From assembly GCA_049302575.1 (NCBI GenBank), contig JBAQMG010000023.1, forward strand, positions 31,967 to 95,966: a stretch of 64,000 bases of DNA, in the 5' to 3' direction. The stretch comes from JBAQMG01 sp049302575 (GTDB taxonomy: Bacteria; Bacillota; Desulfitobacteriia; Desulfitobacteriales; Desulfitobacteriaceae). This document shows positions 51,366 to 59,578 of this stretch, one piece after another. Both the position numbers and the translations under genes were made by a program. How positions within the stretch are numbered: the first letter of the stretch is position 1; each line of letters opens with the position of its first letter. Under the pieces are notes generated by a model that did no database searches, was not told the origin of the DNA, and was given only the letters and a program-made list of their open reading frames with translations.

Positions 51366-51543
51366 GAGTTTACTTCGTAAATGTGGCGTTAAGTATATTT
51401 TTTAAGAGAAAAGTTTAAACTGATTAAGAATTCGGGCAACAGTGCCAGTGTTGAAAAAAAACACACTAAGTTGTGCTCAATGTCACAGTCGAAAAATTAA
51501 AAATATGCTAAACTAACGTTGAAAGATGAAGGGAGAATCTCAT

Positions 51544-51690
51544 ATGTCTAATGAAAATAAAACGACGGCCAACGTCGAATGTGCTCACTGCGGAACAACT
51601 AGTGAATTAACACCCATCATAAAGTACATCCATCAAGGCGAAGAAAAATATGTTTGTACGCATTGTTTACCAATGCTTATACACGGATAG
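51544..51690 (+). CDS. Zinc-ribbon micro-protein, 48 residues
   Basis: ATG 51544 with AGGGAGA eight bases upstream, stop 51688-51690. Two CxxC knuckles, ECAHCG near residue 13 and VCTHCL near residue 39, spaced as in a zinc ribbon. No family name recalled. Its stop lies nine bases before the start of the sirohaem-type protein, so they share a transcript, and a role in folding or regulating that protein is a reasonable guess. Confidence 0.68.
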   Translation: MSNENKTTANVECAHCGTTSELTPIIKYIHQGEEKYVCTHCLPMLIHG

Positions 51691-51699
51691 GTGGTTAGC

Positions 51700-52599
51700 A
51701 TGAAATTCACACTAGATATGAAGCTAAAAGATATTATGGCGGCAAACCCTAAGACAGTCGATGCTATGCAGGAACTTGGGCTTCACTGTTTGGGTTGTCC
51801 GTTTTCGGTCAATGAAACTTTACTCAATGCTGCTCAAATGCATAATCTTAATGCAGATGTCTTGTTGGAAAAAATTAATTCTGTCGAACAAGGGGAAATG
51901 TCCCCAGGGGCTGCCGCTAAAACTCAACCAGCTGGAGCTATTCTTCAACAGGATAAAAAGACGTATGCCATAGCACCACATATCCCTGCGGGTCTTGCTA
52001 CGCCGGAAATCCTACGTAAGATTGCTGATGTCGCTGAAAAATATCATGCAGCGGCTATTAAAGTAACTACAGCTCAACGTATCGCCATTGTTGGTTTAAC
52101 TCCTGAAGATGTTCCTAAGGCTTGGGATGACCTTGGGATGGACCCAGGACACGCTGTTGGTTTATGTGTTCGCAGTGTAAAAGTTTGTCCCGGAAATGCT
52201 TTTTGTAAGCGGGGACTGCAAGAAACATTGCGAATTGGTTTAGAATTGGATAAGCGTTATCATGGAATGTCCTTACCCTCTAAATTTAAAATTGCCGTGG
52301 CCGGCTGTCCCAATAAATGTACTGATGCCGCTTCAGTGGATTTAGGTTTAATGGGTACAAGTAAAGGGTATCATCTTTATGTTGGTGGCAATGGTGGAGT
52401 TAAACCGCGGTTCGCTGATTTGCTGGTGGAAAATTTACAAGAAGCACAGATTGTTCCTGTTGTCGATGCTGTTATCGAGTATTATAAAGGGAAGGCTAAA
52501 CCCCAGGAGCGGTTAGGACGGTTGCTTGATAGGAATGGCAAAGAAGAATTACAGCAATACGTAGACAAAGTTCTACTAGAGTTTCAAAGTACAAATTAG
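51700..52599 (+). CDS. DUF1858 and sirohaem/4Fe-4S reductase-like protein
   Basis: 299 residues. Residues 1-60 are a DUF1858 domain (MKLKDIMAANPKTVDAMQELGLHCLGC), here given only as LKDIMAANPKTVDAMQELG and HCLGCPFS. From about residue 85 comes a nitrite/sulfite reductase half: AAIKVTTAQRIAIVGL, then the sirohaem-4Fe-4S Cys in CPGNAFCKRG and AGCPNKCTD. The length suggests one ferredoxin-like plus one catalytic half, shorter than assimilatory enzymes, so it resembles small sirohaem proteins of anaerobes of unknown substrate. The start is ATG 51700 with AGGTGG five bases upstream. Confidence 0.86.
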   Translation: MKFTLDMKLKDIMAANPKTVDAMQELGLHCLGCPFSVNETLLNAAQMHNLNADVLLEKINSVEQGEMSPGAAAKTQPAGAILQQDKKTYAIAPHIPAGLATPEILRKIADVAEKYHAAAIKVTTAQRIAIVGLTPEDVPKAWDDLGMDPGHAVGLCVRSVKVCPGNAFCKRGLQETLRIGLELDKRYHGMSLPSKFKIAVAGCPNKCTDAASVDLGLMGTSKGYHLYVGGNGGVKPRFADLLVENLQEAQIVPVVDAVIEYYKGKAKPQERLGRLLDRNGKEELQQYVDKVLLEFQSTN

Positions 52600-52622
52600 T
52601 AATAGTCTTTAATAAAAAACGA

Positions 52623-52649
52623 AAAGCGGATGGACACACCATCCGCTTT
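52623..52649 (+). terminator. Terminator of the sirohaem protein gene
   Basis: Arms AAAGCGGATGG (52623-52633) and CCATCCGCTTT (52639-52649), perfect, with T-rich tail. The following 370 bases hold no gene; they include the Spo0A box and the spo0A leader. Confidence 0.82.
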
Positions 52650-52953
52650 AGAATTTTGTTATTCGATATGTACAGCATCTACAGCGCAACTGTCTGCTGC
52701 TTATTTGGCGGTGTATTCGCTATCTAATTATGAAATCTTACTACAATGGTACATTAATTACTTTAGGTGACGATGTTCCGATTAAACACGTTACTATTCC
52801 CGATGATTCGTTGAGATAATCATTGGGATTACGTATATTGAAAACATTAGTGATTTTTGCGATAATTTAATTTCCATATATAGCCATAAACCTTGATGTT
52901 TCAAGGTCTTATCTTTTTTGGTCTGGAATAAAGGTTTACTTATTTTTTGCGAT

Positions 52954-52960
52954 TTCGACA
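52954..52960 (-). promoter_or_regulatory. Spo0A box upstream of spo0A
   Basis: TTCGACA is the reverse complement of TGTCGAA, the 0A-box core, at 108 bases before the spo0A ATG and next to TATAAT-like AGTATAATAA (52971-52980). It suggests autoregulation. A single 7-mer is weak evidence by itself. Confidence 0.45.
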
Positions 52961-53067
52961 TTAGTCTTAAAGTATAATAAGGACACCGATTAAAAAGAAA
53001 CTGACTTCAGGGAGAAAGTTTCGTGTTTGGTGGTCGGAAAATATACTTAAGGCGGGATGATGAGATA

Positions 53068-53862
53068 ATGGGAAAAAAAATTAAAATTATTGTCGCGGAT
53101 GACAACCGCAGTTTATGTCAAATGCTCCAGAATTACTTACAGGGGCAAGAAGACCTTCAAGTTGTTGGCCTTGCTTATAACGGTTTAGAAGCTTGGGAAC
53201 TTATTCAAAATCAAGAACCGGATTTAGTAATTATTGACCTGGTGATGCCCAGTTTAGATGGGTTGGGAGTTTTAGAAAGAATAGCTACACGTACAACAGT
53301 TCCACGACCAAAAGTAATTATGTTGACAGCTTTTGGACAAGAATCCTTAACTCATCAGGCCATGATGTTGGGAGTAGATTATTTTATTCTAAAACCTTTT
53401 GATCTGGATATTCTAGGTAAGCGAATTAGATCTTTAACTCAAGAGACCACGAATATGTCGAGTAATTATACTTCAGCTGCTCCTTCGGTGACTTCAGTCG
53501 GAAGTGGTATCAATATAGCAGTTGAAGTAACAACAATGATGCATCAAATTGGAATTCCAGCTCATGTAAAGGGATATCAGTATATTCGTGACGCGATTAT
53601 AATGGTAGTGGAAGATGTTTCACTTTTAGGGGCAGTTACCAAAGAATTATACCCAGCCATTGCCAAAAAATATGAAACTGCTCCCAGTAGGGTTGAACGG
53701 GGAATACGACATGCTATCGAATTAGCTTGGGAAAGAGGGCATACCGAAACTCTTAAACGGATTTTCGGCTATTCCATGAACATAGAACGACAAAAGCCTA
53801 CTAACTCGGAATTTATTGCACTATTGGCCGATAAACTTAGGATGATGAGCAAGGCAAGTTGA
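53068..53862 (+). CDS. spo0A: Sporulation master regulator Spo0A
   Basis: 264 residues. The receiver domain shows the acidic pocket DD at 11-12, the phosphorylated Asp57 in VIIDLVMP and Lys in ILKPFD near 109. A linker leads to the sporulation DNA-binding domain with TMMHQIGIPAHVKGYQYIR and the highly conserved recognition region PSRVERGIRHAIELAWERG. Phosphorylated Spo0A starts sporulation and controls solvent and stationary-phase genes. I begin at ATG 53068 because the domain starts there; GTG 53023 opens the same frame with AGGGAGAAAG before it and would add 15 residues. Upstream spoIVB is absent; a 0A-box sits at 52954. Confidence 0.96.
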   Translation: MGKKIKIIVADDNRSLCQMLQNYLQGQEDLQVVGLAYNGLEAWELIQNQEPDLVIIDLVMPSLDGLGVLERIATRTTVPRPKVIMLTAFGQESLTHQAMMLGVDYFILKPFDLDILGKRIRSLTQETTNMSSNYTSAAPSVTSVGSGINIAVEVTTMMHQIGIPAHVKGYQYIRDAIIMVVEDVSLLGAVTKELYPAIAKKYETAPSRVERGIRHAIELAWERGHTETLKRIFGYSMNIERQKPTNSEFIALLADKLRMMSKAS

Positions 53863-53881
53863 GTCCCAACAATCTCTATGC

Positions 53882-53929
53882 AAAAAACACCTGCGTTGTA
53901 CCTTAACGGTAATGATGGAGGTGTTTTTT
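53882..53929 (+). terminator. Terminator of spo0A
   Basis: Arms AAAAAACACCT (53882-53892) and AGGTGTTTTTT (53919-53929) pair across a 26-base loop. Confidence 0.7.
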
Positions 53930-54058
53930 ATAATACACAATTCATAATGCTAATCTCTGGGGGTGAGTTTTGATTAAAGTTAGTTATTCGGTTAAAATAT
54001 GAAGAGATTATAATGGCGTGAGTAGCCTTAGCAAGTAGACTGCGAAAGGAGGAAAATC

Positions 54059-54736
54059 TTGAAAGGTAAGCTGATAGTCATAGAAGCGGGGGATGGCAGT
54101 GGAAAAGCGACCCAGACTCAAATGCTATATGATAGACTACTAGTCCAAAATAAGGTTCATGTTAAAAAGGTCGAGTTTCCGAACTATAAAAGTGAATCCT
54201 CAGCTCTAATAAAAATGTATTTAAAGGGAGAATTTGGAGAAGATCCAAGTTTAGTTAATCCATATGTTGCGTCAACCTTTTACACTGTTGATAGATTCGT
54301 TTCCTATGAAAAGGACTGGAAAGATTTCTACCAAAAAGGAGGTATTATTTTAGCTGACAGATACACTACTTCCAATATGATTCATCAAGCAGCAAAGATA
54401 ATTGATAATCGTGAACGTGAGGATTATCTTAATTGGTTATGGGATTTTGAGTTTAATAAGTTTAAACTTCCAGTTCCTAACTGTATAATCTTCTTAGATA
54501 TGCCGCCCCATTATAGCACAAAGCTCATTTGTAATCGTCCCAATAAATTCGGAGAAAAAGATAAGGATATTCATGAAAGAAATTCTGAGTACCTTGTTAT
54601 TTCCTACAATAACTCTCTCGAAATTGCTCGAAAATACAGTTGGAAAAAGATTAGTTGCATTGAAAACGATAAAATAAGAAACATTAATGAGATTCATAAT
54701 GATATTTACAATATTGTTAAAAAAATTGTTAAATAG
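54059..54736 (+). CDS. Thymidylate kinase-like nucleotide kinase
   Basis: 225 residues. P-loop EAGDGSGKATQ at about residues 9-19 matches dTMP kinase (DGSGKSTQ) with Ser replaced by Ala; the DRYTTSNMIHQAAKI block is the DR(Y/W) motif binding dTMP, and RPNKFGEKDKDIHE fits the lid. It would phosphorylate dTMP for DNA synthesis, although the unusual P-loop residue and more divergent C-terminus could mean another deoxynucleotide. It is more AT-rich than its neighbours. TTG start with AAAGGAGG upstream; monocistronic. Confidence 0.82.
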   Translation: MKGKLIVIEAGDGSGKATQTQMLYDRLLVQNKVHVKKVEFPNYKSESSALIKMYLKGEFGEDPSLVNPYVASTFYTVDRFVSYEKDWKDFYQKGGIILADRYTTSNMIHQAAKIIDNREREDYLNWLWDFEFNKFKLPVPNCIIFLDMPPHYSTKLICNRPNKFGEKDKDIHERNSEYLVISYNNSLEIARKYSWKKISCIENDKIRNINEIHNDIYNIVKKIVK

Positions 54737-54738
54737 AA

Positions 54739-54771
54739 ATTCTCCCTAGTTAGCTTAAAACTAGGGAGAAT
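54739..54771 (+). terminator. Terminator of the kinase gene
   Basis: Arms ATTCTCCCTAGTT (54739-54751) and AACTAGGGAGAAT (54759-54771), perfect, followed by ATATATTTT. Confidence 0.88.
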
Positions 54772-54826
54772 ATATATTTTAAAGATAAATACTTAAAAGT
54801 TATAAAATTTTTTTAAATAATTAAAA

Positions 54827-54902
54827 TGGTGCGCCCGGCAGGATTTGAACCTGCGACCTCCGGCCTCGGAAACCGTCACTCTATCCACTGAGCTACGAGC
54901 GC
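54827..54902 (-). tRNA. tRNA-Arg (anticodon CCG)
   Basis: 76 bases folding as a clean cloverleaf: acceptor GCGCTCG with CGGGCGC (one T-G), D stem GCTC, anticodon loop TTCCGAG, T stem GCAGG/CCTGC with TTCAAAT, and an encoded CCA end. Anticodon CCG reads the rare CGG arginine codon. The lower anticodon stem has one A-G mismatch. No other tRNA is nearby. Confidence 0.93.
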
Positions 54903-54980
54903 TTGATAAAAGAACTGCTTTATTAATTTACTAAAAGCAAGGTCATTTGTCAAGAAATATAAATTAAAAGGGGGATTACC

Positions 54981-55850
54981 TTGCGGTGGCAAAAAATTCT
55001 CGTTAAAATTTCCTGGTCAGAAATAAGGCATCTAACTGGTATTCTTATAGGCGCAGGTATCGTTGGTGCCAGTATTAATTCTTTAATTCTTCCTAACCAT
55101 ATAGCAGACGGTGGAATTACTGGAGTGGCAATAATATTACATTATCTTTTCGGTTGGTCGGTGAGCTATGCAATATTTTTACTTAATTTACCGTTGTTTA
55201 TTATCGGTTTAAAGATTGTTGGACGAAGATTTCTGATCTATAGTATTTTTGGTGTAGCAGGGTTAGCTTACTTTTTAAATGCCACCTTGAACATAGCTGT
55301 ACTAACTAATGACCCTCTTCTAGCTTCCATCTTTGCAGGAGTTCTTTCAGGAATTGGCATGGGTTTAATTTTTCGTTCGCGTGGGTCTCTTGGAGGGACG
55401 GATATTTTAGCCGTGTTTTTTAGTCGTACAACTCAATTTAGTGTTGGTCAAATTTTATTGGGGATTGATGCTGTGATTTTTTTAGCTACAGCTCTTCTTT
55501 TTGGTCCTGAAACAGCTATGTACGCGATGATTTACATGTTTATTGCTACTAGAGTGATTGATTTAGTACAAGAAGGAATGAATCATTCGAAATCTGTGAT
55601 GATAGTTACGAATAGACCACAGCAAATAGCCCAAGAAATTATGTCCAGGCTTGATCGAGGTGTAACCTTTCTTAATGCGATAGGTGCATTTTCCGGTGAA
55701 CCTAAACAAATTGTCTATTGCGTAATTAGTAGAGCAGAATTATCTCAAATTAAAGAAATTGTTCATGAATACGATCCGCTATCATTTATGGCCATATCGG
55801 AAGTGCCAGAGGTAGTCGGGGAAGGGTTTTCTTCTTGGAAAGGGCATTGA
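54981..55850 (+). CDS. YitT-family membrane protein
   Basis: 289 residues. Five to six membrane helices (GILIGAGIVGASINSLILP opens the first) form the DUF161/YitT part, and from about residue 215 a cytoplasmic DUF2179 domain follows (SVMIVTNRPQQIAQEIMSRLDRGVTFLNA). The family is common in Firmicutes and its transport role is not established. TTG 54981 with AAAGGGGGA upstream. Monocistronic; the 150-bp stretch after it contains only AT-rich short repeats such as AATTATG. Confidence 0.86.
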   Translation: MRWQKILVKISWSEIRHLTGILIGAGIVGASINSLILPNHIADGGITGVAIILHYLFGWSVSYAIFLLNLPLFIIGLKIVGRRFLIYSIFGVAGLAYFLNATLNIAVLTNDPLLASIFAGVLSGIGMGLIFRSRGSLGGTDILAVFFSRTTQFSVGQILLGIDAVIFLATALLFGPETAMYAMIYMFIATRVIDLVQEGMNHSKSVMIVTNRPQQIAQEIMSRLDRGVTFLNAIGAFSGEPKQIVYCVISRAELSQIKEIVHEYDPLSFMAISEVPEVVGEGFSSWKGH

Positions 55851-56002
55851 TAATGCATAATGCACAATTATGATAGTGCTATAGAACACTCTAGGTTGCT
55901 TGAATTATGCTGCATTTAATGTGAATTATTCAAGAGAACCGCTACTAGCTGTTTAAATGCCTAATGGAACTTTCGTACTTGAATCAATTATGAATTATGA
56001 AT

Positions 56003-56776
56003 TCATCGTAAGCGTAGGTTGCTTTCAGGCGGCCAGGTCTCTGAGGACTGCTGTAACAACTCGCTGATGGGTACGAGTGAGTAGCCCTTAGCTTTCAAAC
56101 TTCGAATTACAGTAGGCAGGGCCTGAACAGTATCTGGCGCGGAATCAGAGGCATGGAAAAGAATAATGTCGCCGGGTTTTGCTCCTTTACCAGGTTTAAG
56201 ACCATTTAATACATTATTAATCACAGCATTAGGACCAGGTCGTTTCCAATCGAGAGAATCAACACTCCATTGAATAACCTTATAGCCCAGTCTATTGGCT
56301 ACATCAATTACTTTATTATCATAGGCTCCGTTGGGTGCACGGATCAGATTTATTTTTTGGTGTGAAAGGGTTTCTAAGACTGTTTGAGCTGTTTTGATTT
56401 CTTGCTCGATTTCATTCGGACCTAAAGTATTTAGATCGATATGGCGGTTCCCATGTGACCCAATTTCATGACCATCGGCAACCATACGTTGAACTAATTG
56501 TTCATGTTTGCTGGCCCAAGGACTGGATAGAAAAAATGTTGCTTTAATACCTTCTTGCTTTAAAATATTGAGAATTGGAGCGGCGGTTTCTTCTCCCCAG
56601 CTGATATCAAAAGTTAATCCAAGAGCTTGAGAAGTAACATTAGCTGAATAAATCGGTTTGAGCTTGTTGGAAAATACCGAAATTACATTTTCTTGATAAG
56701 CTAAAAGAACAAAAAGGAGAACACCCCATAAAATAATATTTCTTCCAGAAGGTTTTTTAAAAACGACTACCCGCAT
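56003..56776 (-). CDS. pdaB: PdaB-type polysaccharide deacetylase (sporulation)
   Basis: 257 residues. A single N-terminal membrane anchor (NIILWGVLLFVLLAY) precedes a NodB-homology domain. The first motif is TFDISWGEE rather than TFDD, the second SHGNRHIDL with two metal-type His, and the third RAPNGAYD. The TFDISWG form is characteristic of PdaB/YlxY-type deacetylases that help keep spore cortex intact. Missing the usual second Asp means the catalytic competence is unclear. ATG with AAGGAGGGATAACG upstream. Divergent from glnN. Confidence 0.86.
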   Translation of the reverse strand: MRVVVFKKPSGRNIILWGVLLFVLLAYQENVISVFSNKLKPIYSANVTSQALGLTFDISWGEETAAPILNILKQEGIKATFFLSSPWASKHEQLVQRMVADGHEIGSHGNRHIDLNTLGPNEIEQEIKTAQTVLETLSHQKINLIRAPNGAYDNKVIDVANRLGYKVIQWSVDSLDWKRPGPNAVINNVLNGLKPGKGAKPGDIILFHASDSAPDTVQALPTVIRSLKAKGYSLVPISELLQQSSETWPPESNLRLR

Positions 56777-56944
56777 TTGCGTTATCCCTCCTTAGGCTAA
56801 AAGATATGCACCTAAGGGAAAAATATGAAGTATAAAGTTAAATTTTTAAATAAAGCATAGCGAATATTGTATACTTTGGAGAATTACCTTGTCACATAAG
56901 TCTAAATGTGCTATCTTGCATATAAGTACTTAAGTTGAGCAAAG

Positions 56945-56980
56945 GCGCTCCAAAAGTGAATTTTGGAGCGTTTTTATTTA
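56945..56980 (+). terminator. Intrinsic terminator in the leader of glnN
   Basis: Arms CGCTCCAAAA (56945-56954) and TTTTGGAGCG (56961-56970) with TTTTTATTTATT after the stem. It stands between the probable promoter region and the glnN start at 57022, not after a gene, so it may act as an attenuator. Confidence 0.6.
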
Positions 56981-57021
56981 TTTAAACCAAGATTTTCTAA
57001 AAAAGGAAGGGGAATAATAAT

Positions 57022-59109
57022 ATGGAAATTTTCGGTTCGAATGTTTTCAATGATTCAGTGATGAGAGAAAGATTACCTAAAAATTCCTACAAGATTCTAA
57101 GAAGAACGATTGATCAAGGAGCACCTTTAGATCCGAGCGTTGCGGAAGTTGTCGCAAATGCTATGAAAGATTGGGCTCTTGAAAAAGGTGCAACTCACTA
57201 TACCCATTGGTTTCAACCTATGACTGGCACGACTGCTGAAAAACATGATTCGTTTATTTCACCAACTTCAGATGGAAAAGTAATCATGGAGTTCTCTGGT
57301 AAGGAGTTAATCAAAGGGGAACCGGATGCTTCATCTTTTCCAAGTGGAGGTTTACGGGCTACGTTTGAAGCTCGCGGATATACTGCTTGGGATTGTACTT
57401 CTCCAGCCTTTCTTAAAGAGGATGGCGGTATTCTGACCTTATGTATCCCAACTGCTTTTTGTTCCTACACAGGGGAGGCTCTTGATAAGAAGACACCCTT
57501 GTTACGTTCAATGGAAGCGCTTAATAAACAAGCTCTACGTGTCTTAAAACTTTTTGGAAATACTACAGCATCTAGAGTTATCAGTACAGTGGGACCAGAA
57601 CAGGAATATTTCTTAATTGACAAGAAGTTTTTTGATCAAAGAATGGATTTAGTGCTTACTGGACGTACCCTTTTCGGTGCTATGTCGCCTAAGGGCCAAG
57701 AATTAGAAGATCATTATTTCGGCAGTATCAAGGAACGTATTGCTGCCTATATGAAAGAATTGAATACTGAACTGTGGAAATTGGGGATATTGGCTAAAAC
57801 TCAACATAATGAAGTTGCTCCTGCCCAGTTTGAACTCGCCCCGATTTTTAACACGACGAACGTTGCAACTGATCATAATCAATTAGTCATGGATGTCATG
57901 AAAAAAGTGGCTATCCGGCATGATTTGGTATGTTTACTCCATGAGAAACCTTTTGCTGGTGTGAATGGTTCTGGTAAGCATAATAACTGGTCAATGAGTA
58001 CAGATGATGGTCAAAATCTCTTGGAGCCAGGAAATACGCCTCATGATAATGCGCAATTCCTTACCTTCTTATGTGCGATCATTAAAGCAGTGGATGAATA
58101 TTCTGAACTGCTTAGGGTCTCAGCTGCAAACCCAGGAAATGATCATCGCTTAGGTGCTAATGAGGCACCTCCAGCAATTATCTCGATTTTCCTTGGTGAA
58201 CAACTCTCGGATATTTTGGCTCAGTTAACCAATGGCGGTCTAAAGAGTTCGAAACAAGGCGGGGACATGAGAATTGGAGTTACAACTCTTCCCGTATTTG
58301 CTAAAGATTCTACAGATAGAAATAGAACTTCGCCCTTTGCTTTTACAGGGAATAAATTTGAATTTCGGATGGTTGCCTCTTCACTCTCGATCTCTGGACC
58401 GAATGTAATTCTAAATACGATCGTGTCTGAAATCCTTTCCCAGATAGCTGATCATTTGGAAAAATCACCTAACTTCGAGCAAGAGCTTCAGGGCCTTCTC
58501 AAGGAGATTGCTTCAAATCATAAGAGGATAATCTTTGATGGTAATGGTTATTCAGCTGAATGGGCTGCAGAAGCAGCCAAACGTGGTTTGCCCAATATCA
58601 CTTCAATGGTTGATGCAGTTCCAGCCTTAATCAGTGACAAAGCGGTTCGACTTTTTGAAAAACATCGAGTATTTAGTTCAGTGGAGTTGCATTCGCGTTA
58701 TGAAATTCTCTTAGAACAATATTGTAAATGCATCAATATTGAAGCCTTAACGATGATCGATATGACGAAACATCAAATATTACCAGCTGCAATTAATTAT
58801 GCGACGAAGTTAGCAGTTTCTGTTAATGCAATCAAGAGTGCAGGTGCTGATACCTCTGTTCAGAGCGAAGTCCTTAATGAAACTTCAACCTACCTTGTTG
58901 CGTTAAAGCAAAGATTAAATGAACTCGAGCAAGTAACTGTTGAGGCTAAAACGATTGAAGACGATTATTATGCTCAAGGTGTTTTCTATCGTGATACAGT
59001 ATTTACGGCCATGGGAGCGTTACGGGTTGAAGCAGATAACTTGGAAACAGTGATTGAAGCCGAACTATGGCCAATGCCAACTTATGCACAAATGTTATTT
59101 ATGTATTAG
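57022..59109 (+). CDS. glnN: Glutamine synthetase type III
   Basis: 695 residues, the long GSIII form found in many anaerobes. N-terminal segment VMRERLPKNSYKIL, then the EYFLID catalytic strand, the nucleotide region QHNEVAPAQFELAP, GVNGSGKHNNWS and DHRLGANEAPPAI, and a specific C-terminal half (TMIDMTKHQILPAAINYA). It makes glutamine from glutamate, ammonia and ATP. Starts ATG 57022 with GGAAGGGGAA upstream. A terminator-like hairpin in the leader (56945) suggests attenuation by nitrogen status. A type I enzyme is also encoded in this window. Confidence 0.96.
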   Translation: MEIFGSNVFNDSVMRERLPKNSYKILRRTIDQGAPLDPSVAEVVANAMKDWALEKGATHYTHWFQPMTGTTAEKHDSFISPTSDGKVIMEFSGKELIKGEPDASSFPSGGLRATFEARGYTAWDCTSPAFLKEDGGILTLCIPTAFCSYTGEALDKKTPLLRSMEALNKQALRVLKLFGNTTASRVISTVGPEQEYFLIDKKFFDQRMDLVLTGRTLFGAMSPKGQELEDHYFGSIKERIAAYMKELNTELWKLGILAKTQHNEVAPAQFELAPIFNTTNVATDHNQLVMDVMKKVAIRHDLVCLLHEKPFAGVNGSGKHNNWSMSTDDGQNLLEPGNTPHDNAQFLTFLCAIIKAVDEYSELLRVSAANPGNDHRLGANEAPPAIISIFLGEQLSDILAQLTNGGLKSSKQGGDMRIGVTTLPVFAKDSTDRNRTSPFAFTGNKFEFRMVASSLSISGPNVILNTIVSEILSQIADHLEKSPNFEQELQGLLKEIASNHKRIIFDGNGYSAEWAAEAAKRGLPNITSMVDAVPALISDKAVRLFEKHRVFSSVELHSRYEILLEQYCKCINIEALTMIDMTKHQILPAAINYATKLAVSVNAIKSAGADTSVQSEVLNETSTYLVALKQRLNELEQVTVEAKTIEDDYYAQGVFYRDTVFTAMGALRVEADNLETVIEAELWPMPTYAQMLFMY

Positions 59110-59130
59110 ACTTTTATTATCGAGATGTAT

Positions 59131-59173
59131 AATACAAAGACCTAGTCTTAAAGCAAGACTAGGTCTTTGTATT
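59131..59173 (+). terminator. Terminator of glnN
   Basis: Arms of 19 bases, 59131-59149 and 59155-59173, perfect complement with a 5-base loop. It may also end the convergent small gene. Confidence 0.9.
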
Positions 59174-59187
59174 AACTTAGATTCTTT

Positions 59188-59442
59188 TTATCGGTTAAAA
59201 CGAGAACCAAAAAGCAAACGAACAAGGTCTATTTTAAATAATACCTTAAGGAAAAAATGCAGTACTATGAATGTTGCTCCTAAAATAACAGCAAACTTAA
59301 AGATGTAGAATGTTACTGTGAAAACCAAAGCAAAGATTTTACCCAATATGAGGGCAGAAAAATACAGTCCGAGAACTAGCGCTAAAATTTTCAAGGCGAA
59401 TAACCAATAATTCGAAGGTGGAGCAGGACGATAAGTATTCAA
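59188..59442 (-). CDS. Small membrane protein, 84 residues
   Basis: Two hydrophobic helices (WLFALKILALVLGLYFSALILG and VFTVTFYIFKFAVILGATFIV, here given by position about 12-33 and 42-62) and basic tails. No family recognised. TTG 59442 has GGGAGGTG six bases upstream; GTG 59451 lies inside that site. It lies head-to-head with the TPR gene, sharing a 136-bp gap. Confidence 0.6.
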   Translation of the reverse strand: MNTYRPAPPSNYWLFALKILALVLGLYFSALILGKIFALVFTVTFYIFKFAVILGATFIVLHFFLKVLFKIDLVRLLFGSRFNR

Positions 59443-59578
59443 GATCAACACCTCCCTTAAATTTAGCTTAACATATTTCGACTTTACTGTCTAGTTTAAC
59501 AACCTTATGCATTAATAGCTCGTCTTGTGCCAAAAAAAAGTTGCCTGCATAAGATAATGCTACGCGGAGGTGATGACT

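Noticed and set aside
55851..56002. Possible small gene or RNA after the YitT gene
   Set aside because: Only AT-rich short repeats, no stable hairpin, no frame with a ribosome site.
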